64,000 nt of DNA from Chlorogloeopsis sp. ULAP01 (GCF_030381805.1 NZ_JAUDRH010000013.1:124001-188000), one strand, 5' to 3'. Positions 1-9,049 are shown, numbered from the stretch's first letter. The notes: generated by a model not told the origin, from the sequence alone. Program-made: numbers and translations.

Positions 1-806
1 GATCGCTCTACCTATACAAGATACGTGATCAAATCGAGACAGCTTGGCAAGAATGGGAATTAGCAAAAATCGATGTGGCAGCTTTGCAGCAGTTAGATGT
101 CAAGCAAGCGCTGATTGAACGTACTGCATACGATTTAGATCCGCCTTTGTCAGCAGGAAGTCGTTACATCCGCGAGCAAATGACAGAAATTGGTTATCGT
201 CATTTATTAGCGATCGGCTCATTTGATGGGTTAGTTGAGGGCAGTCGTCTTTCCCGCATTCTTGGTGGTGCTGCGAATCCAGTCCAATGTACTCTTGTCA
301 AGGTATTACTGGAAGAATACGGTAACGGTCGCTTCTCTCGCAAGCATTCTACATTTTTTGCTCAAATGCTAGCTGAGTTTGGCATGAACACCGAACCAGA
401 AGGATACTTTGATTTGGTACCCTGGGAAGTTTTAGCTTGTGCCAATCATAACTTTTTACTGACCGAGTGCAAGCGACATTTTCTGCGTTATAGCGGTGGT
501 TTAACCTATTTTGAGGTTGCAGGGCCTTCTGCTTATAGAAATTATCTTACAGCCGCCCAACGTCTAGGATTATCAGATGCGGCGATGGGTTATTGGGAAC
601 TGCACATTCGAGAAGATGAACGCCACGGGCGCTGGATGTTGGATGATGTGGCTTTGCCTCTAGCAGAATTGTACCCTAATGATGCGTGGGAGCTAGTACT
701 GGGTTATGACCAAGAAAAGTTAATGGGCGATCGCGCTGCCGAAGCAGTTGTGCAATCAATCTACCAAGTAGAACAAAGCACTCCACTCGCTCCGGAAAAA
801 CACTAA
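1..806 (+). CDS. Iron-containing redox enzyme, haem-oxygenase-like fold (5' end outside window)
   Basis: This is the C-terminal part, about 267 residues, of a protein of the haem-oxygenase-like diiron oxidase/oxygenase superfamily (Haem_oxygenas_2 type). The frame is open from base 3 with no stop, so the gene starts upstream of the window; the in-frame GTG at 75 is very unlikely to be the real start because coding continues before it. Helices rich in Glu and His are visible, notably EYGNGRFSRKHSTFF and HIREDERHGRWMLDD, which look like the metal-ligand helices of this family. Members use two irons and O2 to oxidise small substrates; the substrate here cannot be told. The family call is fairly sure, the reaction is not. 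Confidence 0.75.
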   Translation, partial: SLYLYKIRDQIETAWQEWELAKIDVAALQQLDVKQALIERTAYDLDPPLSAGSRYIREQMTEIGYRHLLAIGSFDGLVEGSRLSRILGGAANPVQCTLVKVLLEEYGNGRFSRKHSTFFAQMLAEFGMNTEPEGYFDLVPWEVLACANHNFLLTECKRHFLRYSGGLTYFEVAGPSAYRNYLTAAQRLGLSDAAMGYWELHIREDERHGRWMLDDVALPLAELYPNDAWELVLGYDQEKLMGDRAAEAVVQSIYQVEQSTPLAPEKH

Positions 807-896
807 GCTCACTAATTCCAGATTTCTAATTTATTTAATTTATCTTTATTCCTTTAGTCAAAAATTCTCTACTAAAGGAGTAATTTTTGCTTGTGA

Positions 897-1652
897 ATGA
901 GATGTATACCTTACCAAAATCTGACTGATTGTAATTACTCACACACACATATGAAAGATATATTTTGTTGTCCGGAAGAGTCTAATTTCTACTCTAATTG
1001 TTTAGAAAATTTTGCATTGAGAAACTGTCAAAAATCTGAATGTATTGTGGAATTTGGTTCAGGAGATGGCACTCCGGTTATTAATTCTCTACTCAGAAAC
1101 AGATTTGATGGCATAATACATGGATTTGAATTAAATACCTCTGCCTGGAAGGTCGCCAACTCAATCATTGATGAATATAATCTAGGTCAAAAATATATAG
1201 TGCATAATTCATGTCTGTTTAACTCTTCCAACCTTGAAGCTGATTACCTTATCGCCAATCCACCTTACCTCCCTGCACCAGATCAAGATATTTATATGCC
1301 ACTTTTATTTGGAGGTATAGATGGAGCTACTGTTACCAATAACCTTTTGTCATTGGGTTATGAAAAGGTTTTACTGTTAATATCTAGCTTTTCTCATCCA
1401 CAAAGTACGATTAATCATGCAAAAGCCAATGGATATCATGTTAGTAATTTCATAGTATTACCCTTGAAATTTGGCTACTACAGTTCTGAGCCAAAAGTCA
1501 AAAAACATATAGAGGAATTACGCAAAAACAAAATGGCATTTTATTCTGGTGATTACTACTATTTAGCTGGTGTTTTATTTACAAAGTCCCAGGAAGAACC
1601 ACCCACAATTGATTTATCGAAAGAGTTAATGCAATTACTCACAAGCCTGTAG
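897..1652 (+). CDS. SAM-dependent methyltransferase with NPPY motif
   Basis: A 251-residue class I methyltransferase. The SAM-binding loop is VEFGSGDGTP (about residues 52-61), followed by an acidic strand GFELNTSAW and the motif NPPYLP near residue 121, which in HemK/N6-methyltransferase-like families holds the amino group to be methylated. A target amide or amine nitrogen, on a protein or a small molecule, is therefore likely but unproven. An AAAGGAG stretch at 874-880 lies rather far, 16 bases, before the ATG. The gene stands alone between the diiron enzyme and a convergent small membrane protein. The base composition is clearly more AT-rich than in the neighbouring gene upstream, a weak hint of transfer. 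Confidence 0.65.
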   Translation: MRCIPYQNLTDCNYSHTHMKDIFCCPEESNFYSNCLENFALRNCQKSECIVEFGSGDGTPVINSLLRNRFDGIIHGFELNTSAWKVANSIIDEYNLGQKYIVHNSCLFNSSNLEADYLIANPPYLPAPDQDIYMPLLFGGIDGATVTNNLLSLGYEKVLLLISSFSHPQSTINHAKANGYHVSNFIVLPLKFGYYSSEPKVKKHIEELRKNKMAFYSGDYYYLAGVLFTKSQEEPPTIDLSKELMQLLTSL

Positions 1653-1655
1653 AGA

Positions 1656-1934
1656 TTAACTCTTGTGTTTTTGAGAATAATTCTGACAAACCCTGCAAGT
1701 GTAATTTTTGGGTTCAAAGTCACGACAGCCTATTGCTTCCTCTGTACAAGCATTTATAGGATGTACTGTACATTTTAAGCGGTAATCATTTGTAAAATAT
1801 TCACAACCAGAACAGGGAATCTCATGTAATCTTTTCAGATGATATATCCCTTTTTTAAAAGATAGGATAATAGTCCAAAAACTAAGAATTGAAATTCCCC
1901 AAGCACAGGTTGTAAAAAAGATTTTACTTAGCAT
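1656..1934 (-). CDS. Small cysteine-rich membrane-anchored protein
   Basis: A 92-residue protein with one N-terminal hydrophobic helix (about residues 8-28) and a soluble tail with seven cysteines arranged as CSGC, C, C, GC and CRVC. Similar small proteins are, from memory, found in many cyanobacteria without known function; the cysteine pairs suggest a metal or FeS site or redox-active thiols. GAGGA six bases before the ATG makes the start convincing. It follows the chlorophyll-binding antenna genes on the same strand, but a strong terminator at 1956-1994 separates them, so any co-expression would be by read-through or by its own promoter. Function is not assigned. Confidence 0.6.
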   Translation of the reverse strand: MLSKIFFTTCAWGISILSFWTIILSFKKGIYHLKRLHEIPCSGCEYFTNDYRLKCTVHPINACTEEAIGCRDFEPKNYTCRVCQNYSQKHKS

Positions 1935-1955
1935 GATTTGTCCTCAATTAGGTCT

Positions 1956-1994
1956 GAAAAAATAGCCTGCGACTAACTGCTATAAACCGCAGGC
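1956..1994 (-). terminator. Rho-independent terminator of the isiA-pcb unit
   Basis: On the minus strand a perfect 7-bp stem GCCTGCG/CGCAGGC with a 16-base loop is followed by TATTTTTTC. It lies about 55 bases after the stop of the 319-residue antenna gene and is oriented to end its transcript. Confidence 0.8.
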
Positions 1995-2048
1995 AGAAAA
2001 CAAGACCTTTTTAGGTCAAGTTCATATTTAGGGGAAAGAAAACTCAGC

Positions 2049-3008
2049 TTACACTTGGCGAGAACGCCAGTAATGCCATGAGCAGCCAACAAGTGCGAAA
2101 ACACCTAAGCAAAACTGGATAAATACAGACCAAAGACGGCGATCGCCATAAAATTCCTTGGGAAAAACAGTAATATTATGCTCCACAAAAATGGCAGAAA
2201 TAAAAGCCATAAAAGCTAAACCAAGCAAACTGTAGGCAAGAATATCCTCGCCATTTTCAATCGGCAAAATCCGTCTTACCCACGCAAAAGGTTGTACAAG
2301 AATGTGCCACACACCACCTAAAACTAGTATTAATCCAATCCAGATGTGGCCACCGATGACATCTTCTAGATTGTCAACACTTGCCATTCCTAATAAAGTC
2401 CAATGATTATCTTTAATTCCAACTAAATAACCAAAGATTGTCATTGGATTAAGAGTGGGGTTGGCAATTAAGCGGACATCTCCCAGATGGGTGTCATAAA
2501 TTCCGCCAAAAACCATTGCTTTTAGTACAAGTAAAAATGCACCAAAACCCAGAATAATTAGATGATTTCCTAAAATGAAACCTAACTTTTTTGGGTCATT
2601 CCATTCATAGTGAAATTGGGCAACCAATCCTCCGCCATTGTGTAAAATTGCTGGAGCGCGAAAGACATGAAAAAGTCCACCTGCACCCAACACAGCAGAT
2701 GCTACTAAATGCAAAATGCCAATTACAAAATAAGGATAAGTATCGACTACTTCACCCCCAGCACCTACACCCCATCCCAACGTTGCTAAATGGGGTAATA
2801 CAGTAAAATTCTGCTCATACATTGGTAGGCTAGGAACAAAGCGCGTTACTTCTGAGATAGTAGTTGCTCCTGCCCAAAACATCATCAAACCTGCATGAGC
2901 AATGTGAGCGCCTAATAGTTGACCTGATAAATCTATTAAACGAGCATTACCAATTAACCAAGGGAAACTTGTGTCTGCTGCGAATGTTTTATCAGTCGAA
3001 ATTGCCAT
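2049..3008 (-). CDS. Chlorophyll-binding antenna protein, Pcb/CP43' family
   Basis: A 319-residue six-helix membrane protein of the CP43-like chlorophyll-binding family (Pcb/IsiA/CBP). The helices carry the conserved histidine contexts HIAHAG, LPHLATLG, HLVASAVLGAG, GNHLIILG and GGHIWIGL that ligate chlorophyll. It lacks the long lumenal loop of CP43 and also the longer loop before helix six seen in its neighbour, so it is a shorter paralogue, best described as a CBP/Pcb type rather than IsiA itself. It lies 111 bases downstream of the IsiA-like gene on the same strand and ends at the terminator at 1956-1994, so the two are probably one operon. Expected role: an accessory antenna around photosystem I or II under iron or light stress. 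Confidence 0.9.
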   Translation of the reverse strand: MAISTDKTFAADTSFPWLIGNARLIDLSGQLLGAHIAHAGLMMFWAGATTISEVTRFVPSLPMYEQNFTVLPHLATLGWGVGAGGEVVDTYPYFVIGILHLVASAVLGAGGLFHVFRAPAILHNGGGLVAQFHYEWNDPKKLGFILGNHLIILGFGAFLLVLKAMVFGGIYDTHLGDVRLIANPTLNPMTIFGYLVGIKDNHWTLLGMASVDNLEDVIGGHIWIGLILVLGGVWHILVQPFAWVRRILPIENGEDILAYSLLGLAFMAFISAIFVEHNITVFPKEFYGDRRLWSVFIQFCLGVFALVGCSWHYWRSRQV

Positions 3009-3119
3009 AATTGAATTCCTTTTTCAATATGGAATTTTGAACTTTAAGATTATGAAAAGGTACTGGGTAAATTTTTATATCCCCAATTCCCAGTACCAAT
3101 CCTCAGTCACCTTTAAGAT

Positions 3120-4154
3120 TTACGAGCTAGTCTCAATTACATCTAGTGCTCTTTCCACTCGTTTGAAGTCAAAACCTATTGCTCGTAGCGCGTGCCAGAG
3201 ATGTCCTTGTAGGAAGAAGAAAGCAAGAAAGAAATGAGTGTTTGCTAACCATGCCCTTGCAGTGTGATTACCATAGGGTAATTTGATAGTGTCAGCAAAA
3301 TAGGGACAAACTCCAAACTTGAGCTCTAAGGGAGCGCCATAAAATTCCACAGGATAAGCTAAAGTGTTGACTGCACAAAAGTAAGCTGCAACAAACCCTG
3401 CTAAGGCAATACCACCCAAAGAATAGGAAAGAATAGCTTCACCAGAAAAAATCAGGAGTTTTTTCGCCCAAGCAAAAGGTTCTGTCAGGATATGCCATAC
3501 ACCACCACCAATTAGAAGCAAACCTACATAGATATGACCACCGACTAAATCTTCTAAGTTGTCAACAGTCGCAAAGTGAGTTTGATAGCCAAAGATGACG
3601 AATGGGTTGAGGGTAGGGTTGGTAACGACACGGACATCATGAATTGTGGCATCGTACAGTCCACCCCAGTACATCGCTTTTGCCACCAATAATAAAGCAG
3701 CAGCTCCTAAGAAAATCAGATGATGTCCAAAAATAAAGCTGAGTTTCTTTGGATCGTCCCATTCAAAATGAAATTTACGCGCTCGTCCTGTTGCATTTTT
3801 TAAGTTGCGAGGCCCTTTGAAAGTATGGAACAATGCACCTGCACCCAGAACAGCTGACGAAATTAGATGTAACGCTCCAATGACGAAATAAGGATAGGTA
3901 TCAACTATCTGTCCACCTGCGCCTACACCAATACCCAAGGTGGCTAAGTGCGGCAACAAAATTAATCCTTGCTCACCCATCGGTAAGTTAGGGTTGTATC
4001 GAGAAATTTCAAACCAAGTAAAAGCTCCTGCCCACAAAGTCGTCAGAGCGGCTTGTGCCACATGAGCACCAATGAATAAACCAGAAAGATTTGCAAAACG
4101 GGCGTTACCAGCCCACCAGTCATATTTGACGTTGGAATTACCGTAGGTTTGCAT
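3120..4154 (-). CDS. isiA: Iron-stress chlorophyll-binding protein IsiA (CP43')
   Basis: A 344-residue CP43' protein, almost exactly the normal IsiA length. The N-terminus MQTYGN...DWWAGNARF, the block GLILLPHLATLG, the motif DTYPYFVIG and the extended loop before the last helix are typical of IsiA. It binds chlorophyll a and forms rings around photosystem I during iron starvation or oxidative stress. The flavodoxin gene isiB, often next to isiA, is absent here; a second antenna gene follows instead. The 336-base upstream region holds a hairpin at 4203-4229 and a weak half match to a Fur box (TGAGAAT at 4405-4411); I would not claim a Fur site from that. Assignment to IsiA rather than another Pcb relies on length and motifs only. 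Confidence 0.85.
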   Translation of the reverse strand: MQTYGNSNVKYDWWAGNARFANLSGLFIGAHVAQAALTTLWAGAFTWFEISRYNPNLPMGEQGLILLPHLATLGIGVGAGGQIVDTYPYFVIGALHLISSAVLGAGALFHTFKGPRNLKNATGRARKFHFEWDDPKKLSFIFGHHLIFLGAAALLLVAKAMYWGGLYDATIHDVRVVTNPTLNPFVIFGYQTHFATVDNLEDLVGGHIYVGLLLIGGGVWHILTEPFAWAKKLLIFSGEAILSYSLGGIALAGFVAAYFCAVNTLAYPVEFYGAPLELKFGVCPYFADTIKLPYGNHTARAWLANTHFFLAFFFLQGHLWHALRAIGFDFKRVERALDVIETSS

Positions 4155-4202
4155 TGGTTAGCTGTTTACTCCTTATTGATATTTATAATCAAGAAAATAC
4201 CT

Positions 4203-4229
4203 GCTTGTAAAAGAAAGCCATTTACAAGC
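4203..4229. repeat. Inverted repeat in the isiA leader
   Basis: GCTTGTAAA and TTTACAAGC form a perfect 9-bp stem with a 9-base loop, about 50 bases before the isiA ATG. It could fold in the 5' untranslated RNA. The rest of 4155-4490 is AT-rich and I see no gene in it. Confidence 0.45.
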
Positions 4230-4490
4230 AAGCTCTCTGCTTGGATATTGCAAGGAAAAATACTCTGAGAGGAAAAAGCGCTCTATGGCATTCTTAGATT
4301 TAGGAAGCCATAAATTATTTACAAACGGATTGTTCGTAAATTGAGATACACCCTGGTTTATTGAAATCAAGAACCAATAGCTTTGACTTCAAAAATAAGT
4401 TTATTGAGAATCTATACTAATAAACAAGCGTATTTACAAAACTTAATATTTACTAGGTGGATGGGGAGTGGTAAGTTTTCTTGAACTGAA

Positions 4491-5009
4491 TTAACTAAAA
4501 ACTCGGCAATATCGTAACTCTGTTAAAGACGCATCTCCACGTACATCTAGCTTAGATGCACCATCTGGATCAAATCCCAAGGCTGCATAAAACCGACGCG
4601 CTCTAGTATTGCTATCAAGTACCCAAAGAGTAATTTCATGAAATCCCTGAGCGAGAATATCTTGTATAGCTTGCTCTAATAGCACCTTGCCTAGCTTGCA
4701 CCCCCAGTGAGATGCCAGTAGATAAATCGCGTTTATTTCGGCGGTTTGATGAATGTCTTTATCAGAGTCACGAGTCGCACCAAAATTTACGAAGCCAAAG
4801 ATATTCTTGTCTGCAATTACCAGTGTTTTTGTCTTGCCTTGAGCTAAAATCTTTGCCCAAATAGTCTTTCTGCGCTCTACGGTATAACTTTCTATTACTG
4901 ATGCTGGAATTAAGTCATGATATGTTGATTTCCAAGACGCAACATGAACCTGAGCGATCGCACCAATATCTCTTTCTTCAGCTTCTCTAATAGTCCAAGA
5001 TTTTTCCAT
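4491..5009 (-). CDS. GNAT family N-acetyltransferase
   Basis: A 172-residue GCN5-related acetyltransferase. The order of elements fits: an N-terminal strand TIREAEERDI, the WKSTYHDLIP segment typical of this subgroup, the acetyl-CoA loop around SHWGCKLGKVLL (near residue 105, where the usual Q/RxxGxG/A is only partly kept) and the C-terminal NTRARRFYAALGF block. It transfers an acetyl group from acetyl-CoA to an amine; the substrate is unknown. It lies 34 bases downstream of a methyltransferase gene on the same strand, so the two are probably co-transcribed. Confidence 0.8.
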   Translation of the reverse strand: MEKSWTIREAEERDIGAIAQVHVASWKSTYHDLIPASVIESYTVERRKTIWAKILAQGKTKTLVIADKNIFGFVNFGATRDSDKDIHQTAEINAIYLLASHWGCKLGKVLLEQAIQDILAQGFHEITLWVLDSNTRARRFYAALGFDPDGASKLDVRGDASLTELRYCRVFS

Positions 5010-5043
5010 TCCTTCAAAACCTTCTCACACTTGGTGGCAATGC

Positions 5044-5661
5044 TCAGTAATTTTTTATTACTGCGATTCTCGTTAATTCCTTGCCTTTATAGTAGCCAGA
5101 TTTACAATCATCTACTTTGAAGTTCCAAGCTCGTAAAATATCATCTACCCAAAGCAGTGACTGAGTATCTTTACTAGAGCGGTATTCAGCTACCAAAAGC
5201 TTGCCATTCGGCTGAACAAACAACTCTAGCAAGCGCCTAACAAAGCCTTCTCTCAAACTTTCGGGAACGTACAATAACTCAGTTCGGACAAAATCAAATT
5301 TGAGCGGTGGAACAAATGTCCAAGCATTACCAATAAAAATATTACTGGTGAAATTTGGCAATCTTTGCTTTGCTAAATCAGCGAGTTTTGTTGAGATATC
5401 CAAGCCGTAGGGCTGAATGTTAATTCCTCTGGCAGCTGTCCATTGTAATAAGCACTCTAGTAAGTAACCATTAGCACAGCCAATATCCAATAAATTTCCG
5501 GGTTGATCTACACAATCAGCAATTGGCTTTCTACAAGTAATCCAGCGTTCGTAAGGTCCAGAAAACCCTGATTGTTTCCAGGGTTCAGTTTCTACTGTGT
5601 AAGCATTTTCTAGTAAAGTTTTATTAGCTACAAACCATGCAGATAATTCTTCTTGATTCAT
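5044..5661 (-). CDS. Class I SAM-dependent methyltransferase
   Basis: A 205-residue methyltransferase. The SAM-binding motif I is LLDIGCANGYLLE (about residues 57-69), followed by YGLDISTKLADLA for the acidic ribose-binding strand and FDFVRTELLYVP as motif IV. Length and layout match small-molecule methyltransferases of the Methyltransf_25/11 kind. The substrate cannot be read from the sequence. It is upstream of, and probably in one transcript with, the acetyltransferase at 4491-5009. Confidence 0.75.
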   Translation of the reverse strand: MNQEELSAWFVANKTLLENAYTVETEPWKQSGFSGPYERWITCRKPIADCVDQPGNLLDIGCANGYLLECLLQWTAARGINIQPYGLDISTKLADLAKQRLPNFTSNIFIGNAWTFVPPLKFDFVRTELLYVPESLREGFVRRLLELFVQPNGKLLVAEYRSSKDTQSLLWVDDILRAWNFKVDDCKSGYYKGKELTRIAVIKNY

Positions 5662-5718
5662 TTAGATGATAGTTCTCTTATACTTCGTGATGATATCTCA
5701 TAGTTCTAGGTGCAATGT

Positions 5719-6036
5719 ATGAGTAATCTCAAGTTGGAAGCATGGGAAGAAAAAGTACTCAAAACTTACCTTGATGGTGTAAACCTTATCAAAATTCCCG
5801 CTACTCGCAAAAAACGCTTGATCATACTTAGATGGTTAGTAAGAAAATTTGAACAAGAAGTAACTTATACAGAACGTCAAGTCAACGAAATTATTGCCCG
5901 TCATCACTCTGATTACGCAACTTTGCGACGCGAATTAATTGGTTATCAATTGATGGAGCGAGAAAATGGTTTTTACTGGCGATTACCAGCATCACTTTGG
6001 AAATCAGAGAATGAAATTATGAAGTCAACTCAATAA
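5719..6036 (+). CDS. DUF2087 domain protein
   Basis: A 105-residue protein matching my memory of the DUF2087 domain: a helical N-terminus, the basic block RKKRLIILRWLVRKF, then YTERQVNEII and a terminal segment RRELIGYQLMERENGFYWR that resembles the winged-helix end of a nucleic-acid-binding fold. DUF2087 often occurs attached to helix-turn-helix regulators, so a regulatory role is possible. An alternative GTG at 5710 would add three residues; I prefer the ATG because AGG lies eight bases before it. It ends two bases before the convergent stop of the serine hydrolase. Confidence 0.65.
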   Translation: MSNLKLEAWEEKVLKTYLDGVNLIKIPATRKKRLIILRWLVRKFEQEVTYTERQVNEIIARHHSDYATLRRELIGYQLMERENGFYWRLPASLWKSENEIMKSTQ

Positions 6037-6038
6037 AT

Positions 6039-7085
6039 TTAATCGTTTTCTAATGGAGGCTGAAGCGCCAATCCGGCAAGGGATGGACAGTAATATCCAG
6101 CAATATATGCCGCAATTGCATCCGGTCGCGCTATTCTATCTAAATTACAGAACAAAATCACGGTAATTTTGTCATCGATAAAGCGGGTAATATTGCTAGC
6201 GAAACCCAGAATCGAACCATTATGAACAACTACTCGGCGATCGCAATAATTAATTACCCACCAACCTAAACCTGCCACATATTTGAGTTTGTTCCAATCA
6301 TCACCAAGGTTTGGAGGATGGGGAGTCCACATTAAATCGAGAGTTGATTGCCTCAGCACAGTTGCATTGTAAAGAGCTTGTTCCCACTTCACCATATCTT
6401 CCACACAGGAGAGTTGCCCCCCAGCTGAATAGGTAACTGAAGGACTGTAGTAGGGTTTGTTCACAAGCTTATCATTAAGCCATCGGTAACCAGCAGCCCG
6501 GTGCGGCACAATATCTCTAGGAGAATTCATTACAGTTGCATTCATGCCCAAAGGAGCAAAAATGCGATCGTGCAATAAATCTCCATAGGATTGCCCCGTT
6601 ATCTTTTCTAAGATTAAGCCTAATAAATAATAGCCTGTGTTGTCATAGGCACTCAATTCACCCGGTTGGAACTTGAGGGGTAAATTACTAACTAAAGCCA
6701 AAATTTCAGATTTAGATAAATCAAGACGGGTGATTTCCCAGTAATTTTTGGCATCAGTATAGCTGGGAATTCCAGATTGGTGAGACAGAATATGCTTGAT
6801 TGTAACGGGCTGCCACGCTGGAGGTATATTGTCGAGGTAATTGGCGATCACCTCATCTAGAGAAATTACTCCTTCCTCAACCAACATCATTATGAGTGTG
6901 GCAGTGAAAGTTTTGCCAACAGACGCAATTTCATAAACTGTACGTTCAGTTGCCGGAACTGAGTGTTCAACATTTGCCCATCCATAGCCCTTGACTAAAA
7001 CAGGTTCACCTTCCTGCACCACTGCAACAGAAAGCCCCGGAATCTGATTTTGAGCCATAGTGGCTTGGATGTAGTCATCAATCAT
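6039..7085 (-). CDS. Serine hydrolase, class C beta-lactamase/esterase family
   Basis: A 348-residue member of the penicillin-binding/beta-lactamase fold (Beta-lactamase, PF00144). All three active-site elements are visible: SxxK as SVGK with the nucleophile Ser55, YDN at residues 147-149 and HNG near residue 288 in place of KTG. There is no obvious signal peptide, so the enzyme is likely cytoplasmic and may be an esterase, amidase, D-peptidase or transacylase rather than a true beta-lactamase. Its ATG overlaps the stop of the ligase-like gene by four bases (ATGA), which strongly suggests translational coupling and a shared pathway. Confidence 0.85.
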   Translation of the reverse strand: MIDDYIQATMAQNQIPGLSVAVVQEGEPVLVKGYGWANVEHSVPATERTVYEIASVGKTFTATLIMMLVEEGVISLDEVIANYLDNIPPAWQPVTIKHILSHQSGIPSYTDAKNYWEITRLDLSKSEILALVSNLPLKFQPGELSAYDNTGYYLLGLILEKITGQSYGDLLHDRIFAPLGMNATVMNSPRDIVPHRAAGYRWLNDKLVNKPYYSPSVTYSAGGQLSCVEDMVKWEQALYNATVLRQSTLDLMWTPHPPNLGDDWNKLKYVAGLGWWVINYCDRRVVVHNGSILGFASNITRFIDDKITVILFCNLDRIARPDAIAAYIAGYYCPSLAGLALQPPLEND

Positions 7086-8191
7086 GCCAATGCAGAGTAA
7101 GTATTCTTCAGTACTTGTTCTATTGAACCCAGCTTGTGGAAATCACGAATAAGTTGATGAGCTTTTGTTTCTCGTTTTTCGAGCATCACTTTTAATGGTG
7201 CTAGCAAATTTACATCTGGATCGTCTTCAAGGGCAAATTCGGCAGCTTGCAAAACTTGTGAGGCGATCGCATAAATATCTTGATTATCAAATCCTTGCTG
7301 TGCTGAAATTTGGTGCTTTTCGATATCTGGTATTGTTGCTCTACCAGGCAGTGATTCATCTAAAATTAGACCTTTTAATAAAGCTAACAAACCAGCATAA
7401 ATTGAAAAATCATCACAACTATCAAAAGCCTTAAATTCAATCCGACCAACTTCCGCAGGTAGACGTGCTATTTTTGTCAATGAAGGCGTCGACTTAATTA
7501 TTTGTTCTGGCTTTTCTACAAAAACCATTGCTGCTGCTCTTTTTCCAGTTCTAACAAAAGTCCTCACAGATAAACCGTCCCACAAACTACCTTGATAAAA
7601 CGGTGAACTATAACTAAAAGGAACAATATAAGGACTGTAATAAGTTAATTTTTTGCCAATATCAATCATATTTTCATTTGATAAATCTGTCATTGATATA
7701 TTTAAATCTGGCCCATAAGTCACCATATAAATGTTAGCCGTTTGTTCTTCCGGATAAGCCTGTTGTATTTGTTTAATTTCATAATCATTTAATGGCGGTT
7801 TAGGCTCAAAAATTGTTTGATAGGGATTAAAACTGATTAAAACTGGCGAAAAGCCAAACTGTAATGCTACTTTACACAGTAAACCAAAACTTTCTGTCAA
7901 CTCATCAATTGTGCTTTGAATAGTAGAATTTATTGTTGTTCTAATTTCAATTCCTTTGGGAGTACAATCTATAATTTCTTGGGAATTTGCAAATCTTTCA
8001 AATCCTTCTATATACCATCTTTTCTTTCTAATGCCAGCGTCTCCAATATGTAATTGGAGATGGTCATTAGGGTATATGGGAAGTTGTTCGATAATTTGAT
8101 TAAAATCAGCAAATTTTGCACCAGAAAAGTCAACAAACTTTCCTTCGGAATTGAGGAAAGAAACTTCATGCTCGATACCAAAATTAAACAT
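7082..8191 (-). CDS. Glutamate-cysteine-ligase-like amide ligase
   Basis: A 369-residue protein resembling the GCS2/YbdK class of carboxylate-amine ligases. The N-terminal FGIEHEVSFLN has the glutamates that bind ATP-metal in the family (usually GVEEEF), and KGIEIRTT, SLWDGLSVRTF and GRIEFKAFDS match later conserved blocks. Such enzymes use ATP to join a glutamate carboxyl, or a similar acid, to an amine. True gamma-glutamylcysteine synthesis is not assured, since the family is broad and this copy sits in a small operon between a methyltransferase and a serine hydrolase. It follows the methyltransferase by 34 bases and overlaps the next gene by four. Confidence 0.7.
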   Translation of the reverse strand: MFNFGIEHEVSFLNSEGKFVDFSGAKFADFNQIIEQLPIYPNDHLQLHIGDAGIRKKRWYIEGFERFANSQEIIDCTPKGIEIRTTINSTIQSTIDELTESFGLLCKVALQFGFSPVLISFNPYQTIFEPKPPLNDYEIKQIQQAYPEEQTANIYMVTYGPDLNISMTDLSNENMIDIGKKLTYYSPYIVPFSYSSPFYQGSLWDGLSVRTFVRTGKRAAAMVFVEKPEQIIKSTPSLTKIARLPAEVGRIEFKAFDSCDDFSIYAGLLALLKGLILDESLPGRATIPDIEKHQISAQQGFDNQDIYAIASQVLQAAEFALEDDPDVNLLAPLKVMLEKRETKAHQLIRDFHKLGSIEQVLKNTYSALA

Positions 8192-8225
8192 GACTTATAT
8201 CCTAAAATCTTTTTTGTTATTTAAA

Positions 8226-9044
8226 TTAACCAAGCTTGACTAATGCTAAACGATAAGTATTTCGTAAAGGTGGAATATACGAAAATAAGAGACGATTAAT
8301 TAAGGAAAAACGTTTTAAATATTTTGCTGGCAAATCTTTAAAAGTACAAACCTCCATAATGTGATAGCGAGAGTCCCAATCTTTTATCTTACGAATATCT
8401 GAAATTCCCCAATCGAACTTTGCCGCCATGTGTTTAATTGCATCGTGGCGCTGCTGATTCTTCACGAAAAGCGGTGATATGGAGTCAAAGGCAAACCACG
8501 AACCAGGGAACTCTTGTAAGAGATTGCTAAAAAGTTGTTGCACCTGTAGTTCGTTAAGATACATCAACACACCTTCCGCTATAAACATACAAGGTTGTGT
8601 ACCAATGGCTTTAACGCGCTCAAACCAGTCTGTATCCAGACAAGAAGCAATAATAAACTGACGTCGTTCCGTTTCTTGAAAAAACTGCTTGCGCAAAGCC
8701 ATCACATCCGGCAAGTCTAAATCAAACCAGCGCACTTGGTTGTTATCCAATCTTTCAAAGCGCGTATTCAATCCTGCGCCAATTTCCACAACTGAGCCTT
8801 GAGGATGCTGTTGGAGGAAATTACGTGTCCAGTTGTCGATGATCATTCCTCGCAAACAAGCACCTACTTGAGAGTTCTTGGCATGAGTAAATTTCTCAAA
8901 ACCGTAATCAATCGCTGCGACAATCTCAGCCGATTTAGAGTCTAATAGAATCGGATCGGCTTGCTTTAATTCGGTAGCTCTAGCCCAGAGAGGAATTAGT
9001 AGTGTTTCTTGAATGACACCAAGGTCAATTTTAGTTTTTATCAT
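8226..9044 (-). CDS. Leucine-carboxyl-methyltransferase-type O-methyltransferase
   Basis: A 272-residue SAM-dependent methyltransferase of the LCM/PPM family (PF04072), which in bacteria methylates carboxyl or hydroxyl groups of small molecules such as polyketides. Visible marks are VVEIGAGLNTRFERL (SAM loop, about residues 87-101), WFDLDLPDV and FIAEGVLMYL, all hallmarks of the family. It is the first gene of the operon 9044-6039. Its Shine-Dalgarno AGGAG lies inside a hairpin at 9050-9069, which may limit translation. Substrate unknown. Confidence 0.8.
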   Translation of the reverse strand: MIKTKIDLGVIQETLLIPLWARATELKQADPILLDSKSAEIVAAIDYGFEKFTHAKNSQVGACLRGMIIDNWTRNFLQQHPQGSVVEIGAGLNTRFERLDNNQVRWFDLDLPDVMALRKQFFQETERRQFIIASCLDTDWFERVKAIGTQPCMFIAEGVLMYLNELQVQQLFSNLLQEFPGSWFAFDSISPLFVKNQQRHDAIKHMAAKFDWGISDIRKIKDWDSRYHIMEVCTFKDLPAKYLKRFSLINRLLFSYIPPLRNTYRLALVKLG

Positions 9045-9049
9045 TAAAA

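Noticed and set aside
75..806. GTG at 75 as start of the first gene
   Set aside because: The frame is open and coding-like back to base 3, so the gene clearly begins before the window.
4173..4370. 65-residue frame between isiA and the acetyltransferase
   Set aside because: Starts with TTG, lacks a Shine-Dalgarno, and overlaps the isiA leader hairpin; no recognisable protein features.
4400..4430. Fur box upstream of isiA
   Set aside because: Only one half, TGAGAAT, fits; the second half does not match well enough to claim a site.
6039..7085. True beta-lactamase (resistance gene)
   Set aside because: The SxxK and YxN motifs define the fold only; there is no signal peptide and HNG replaces KTG, more like esterases and peptidases.
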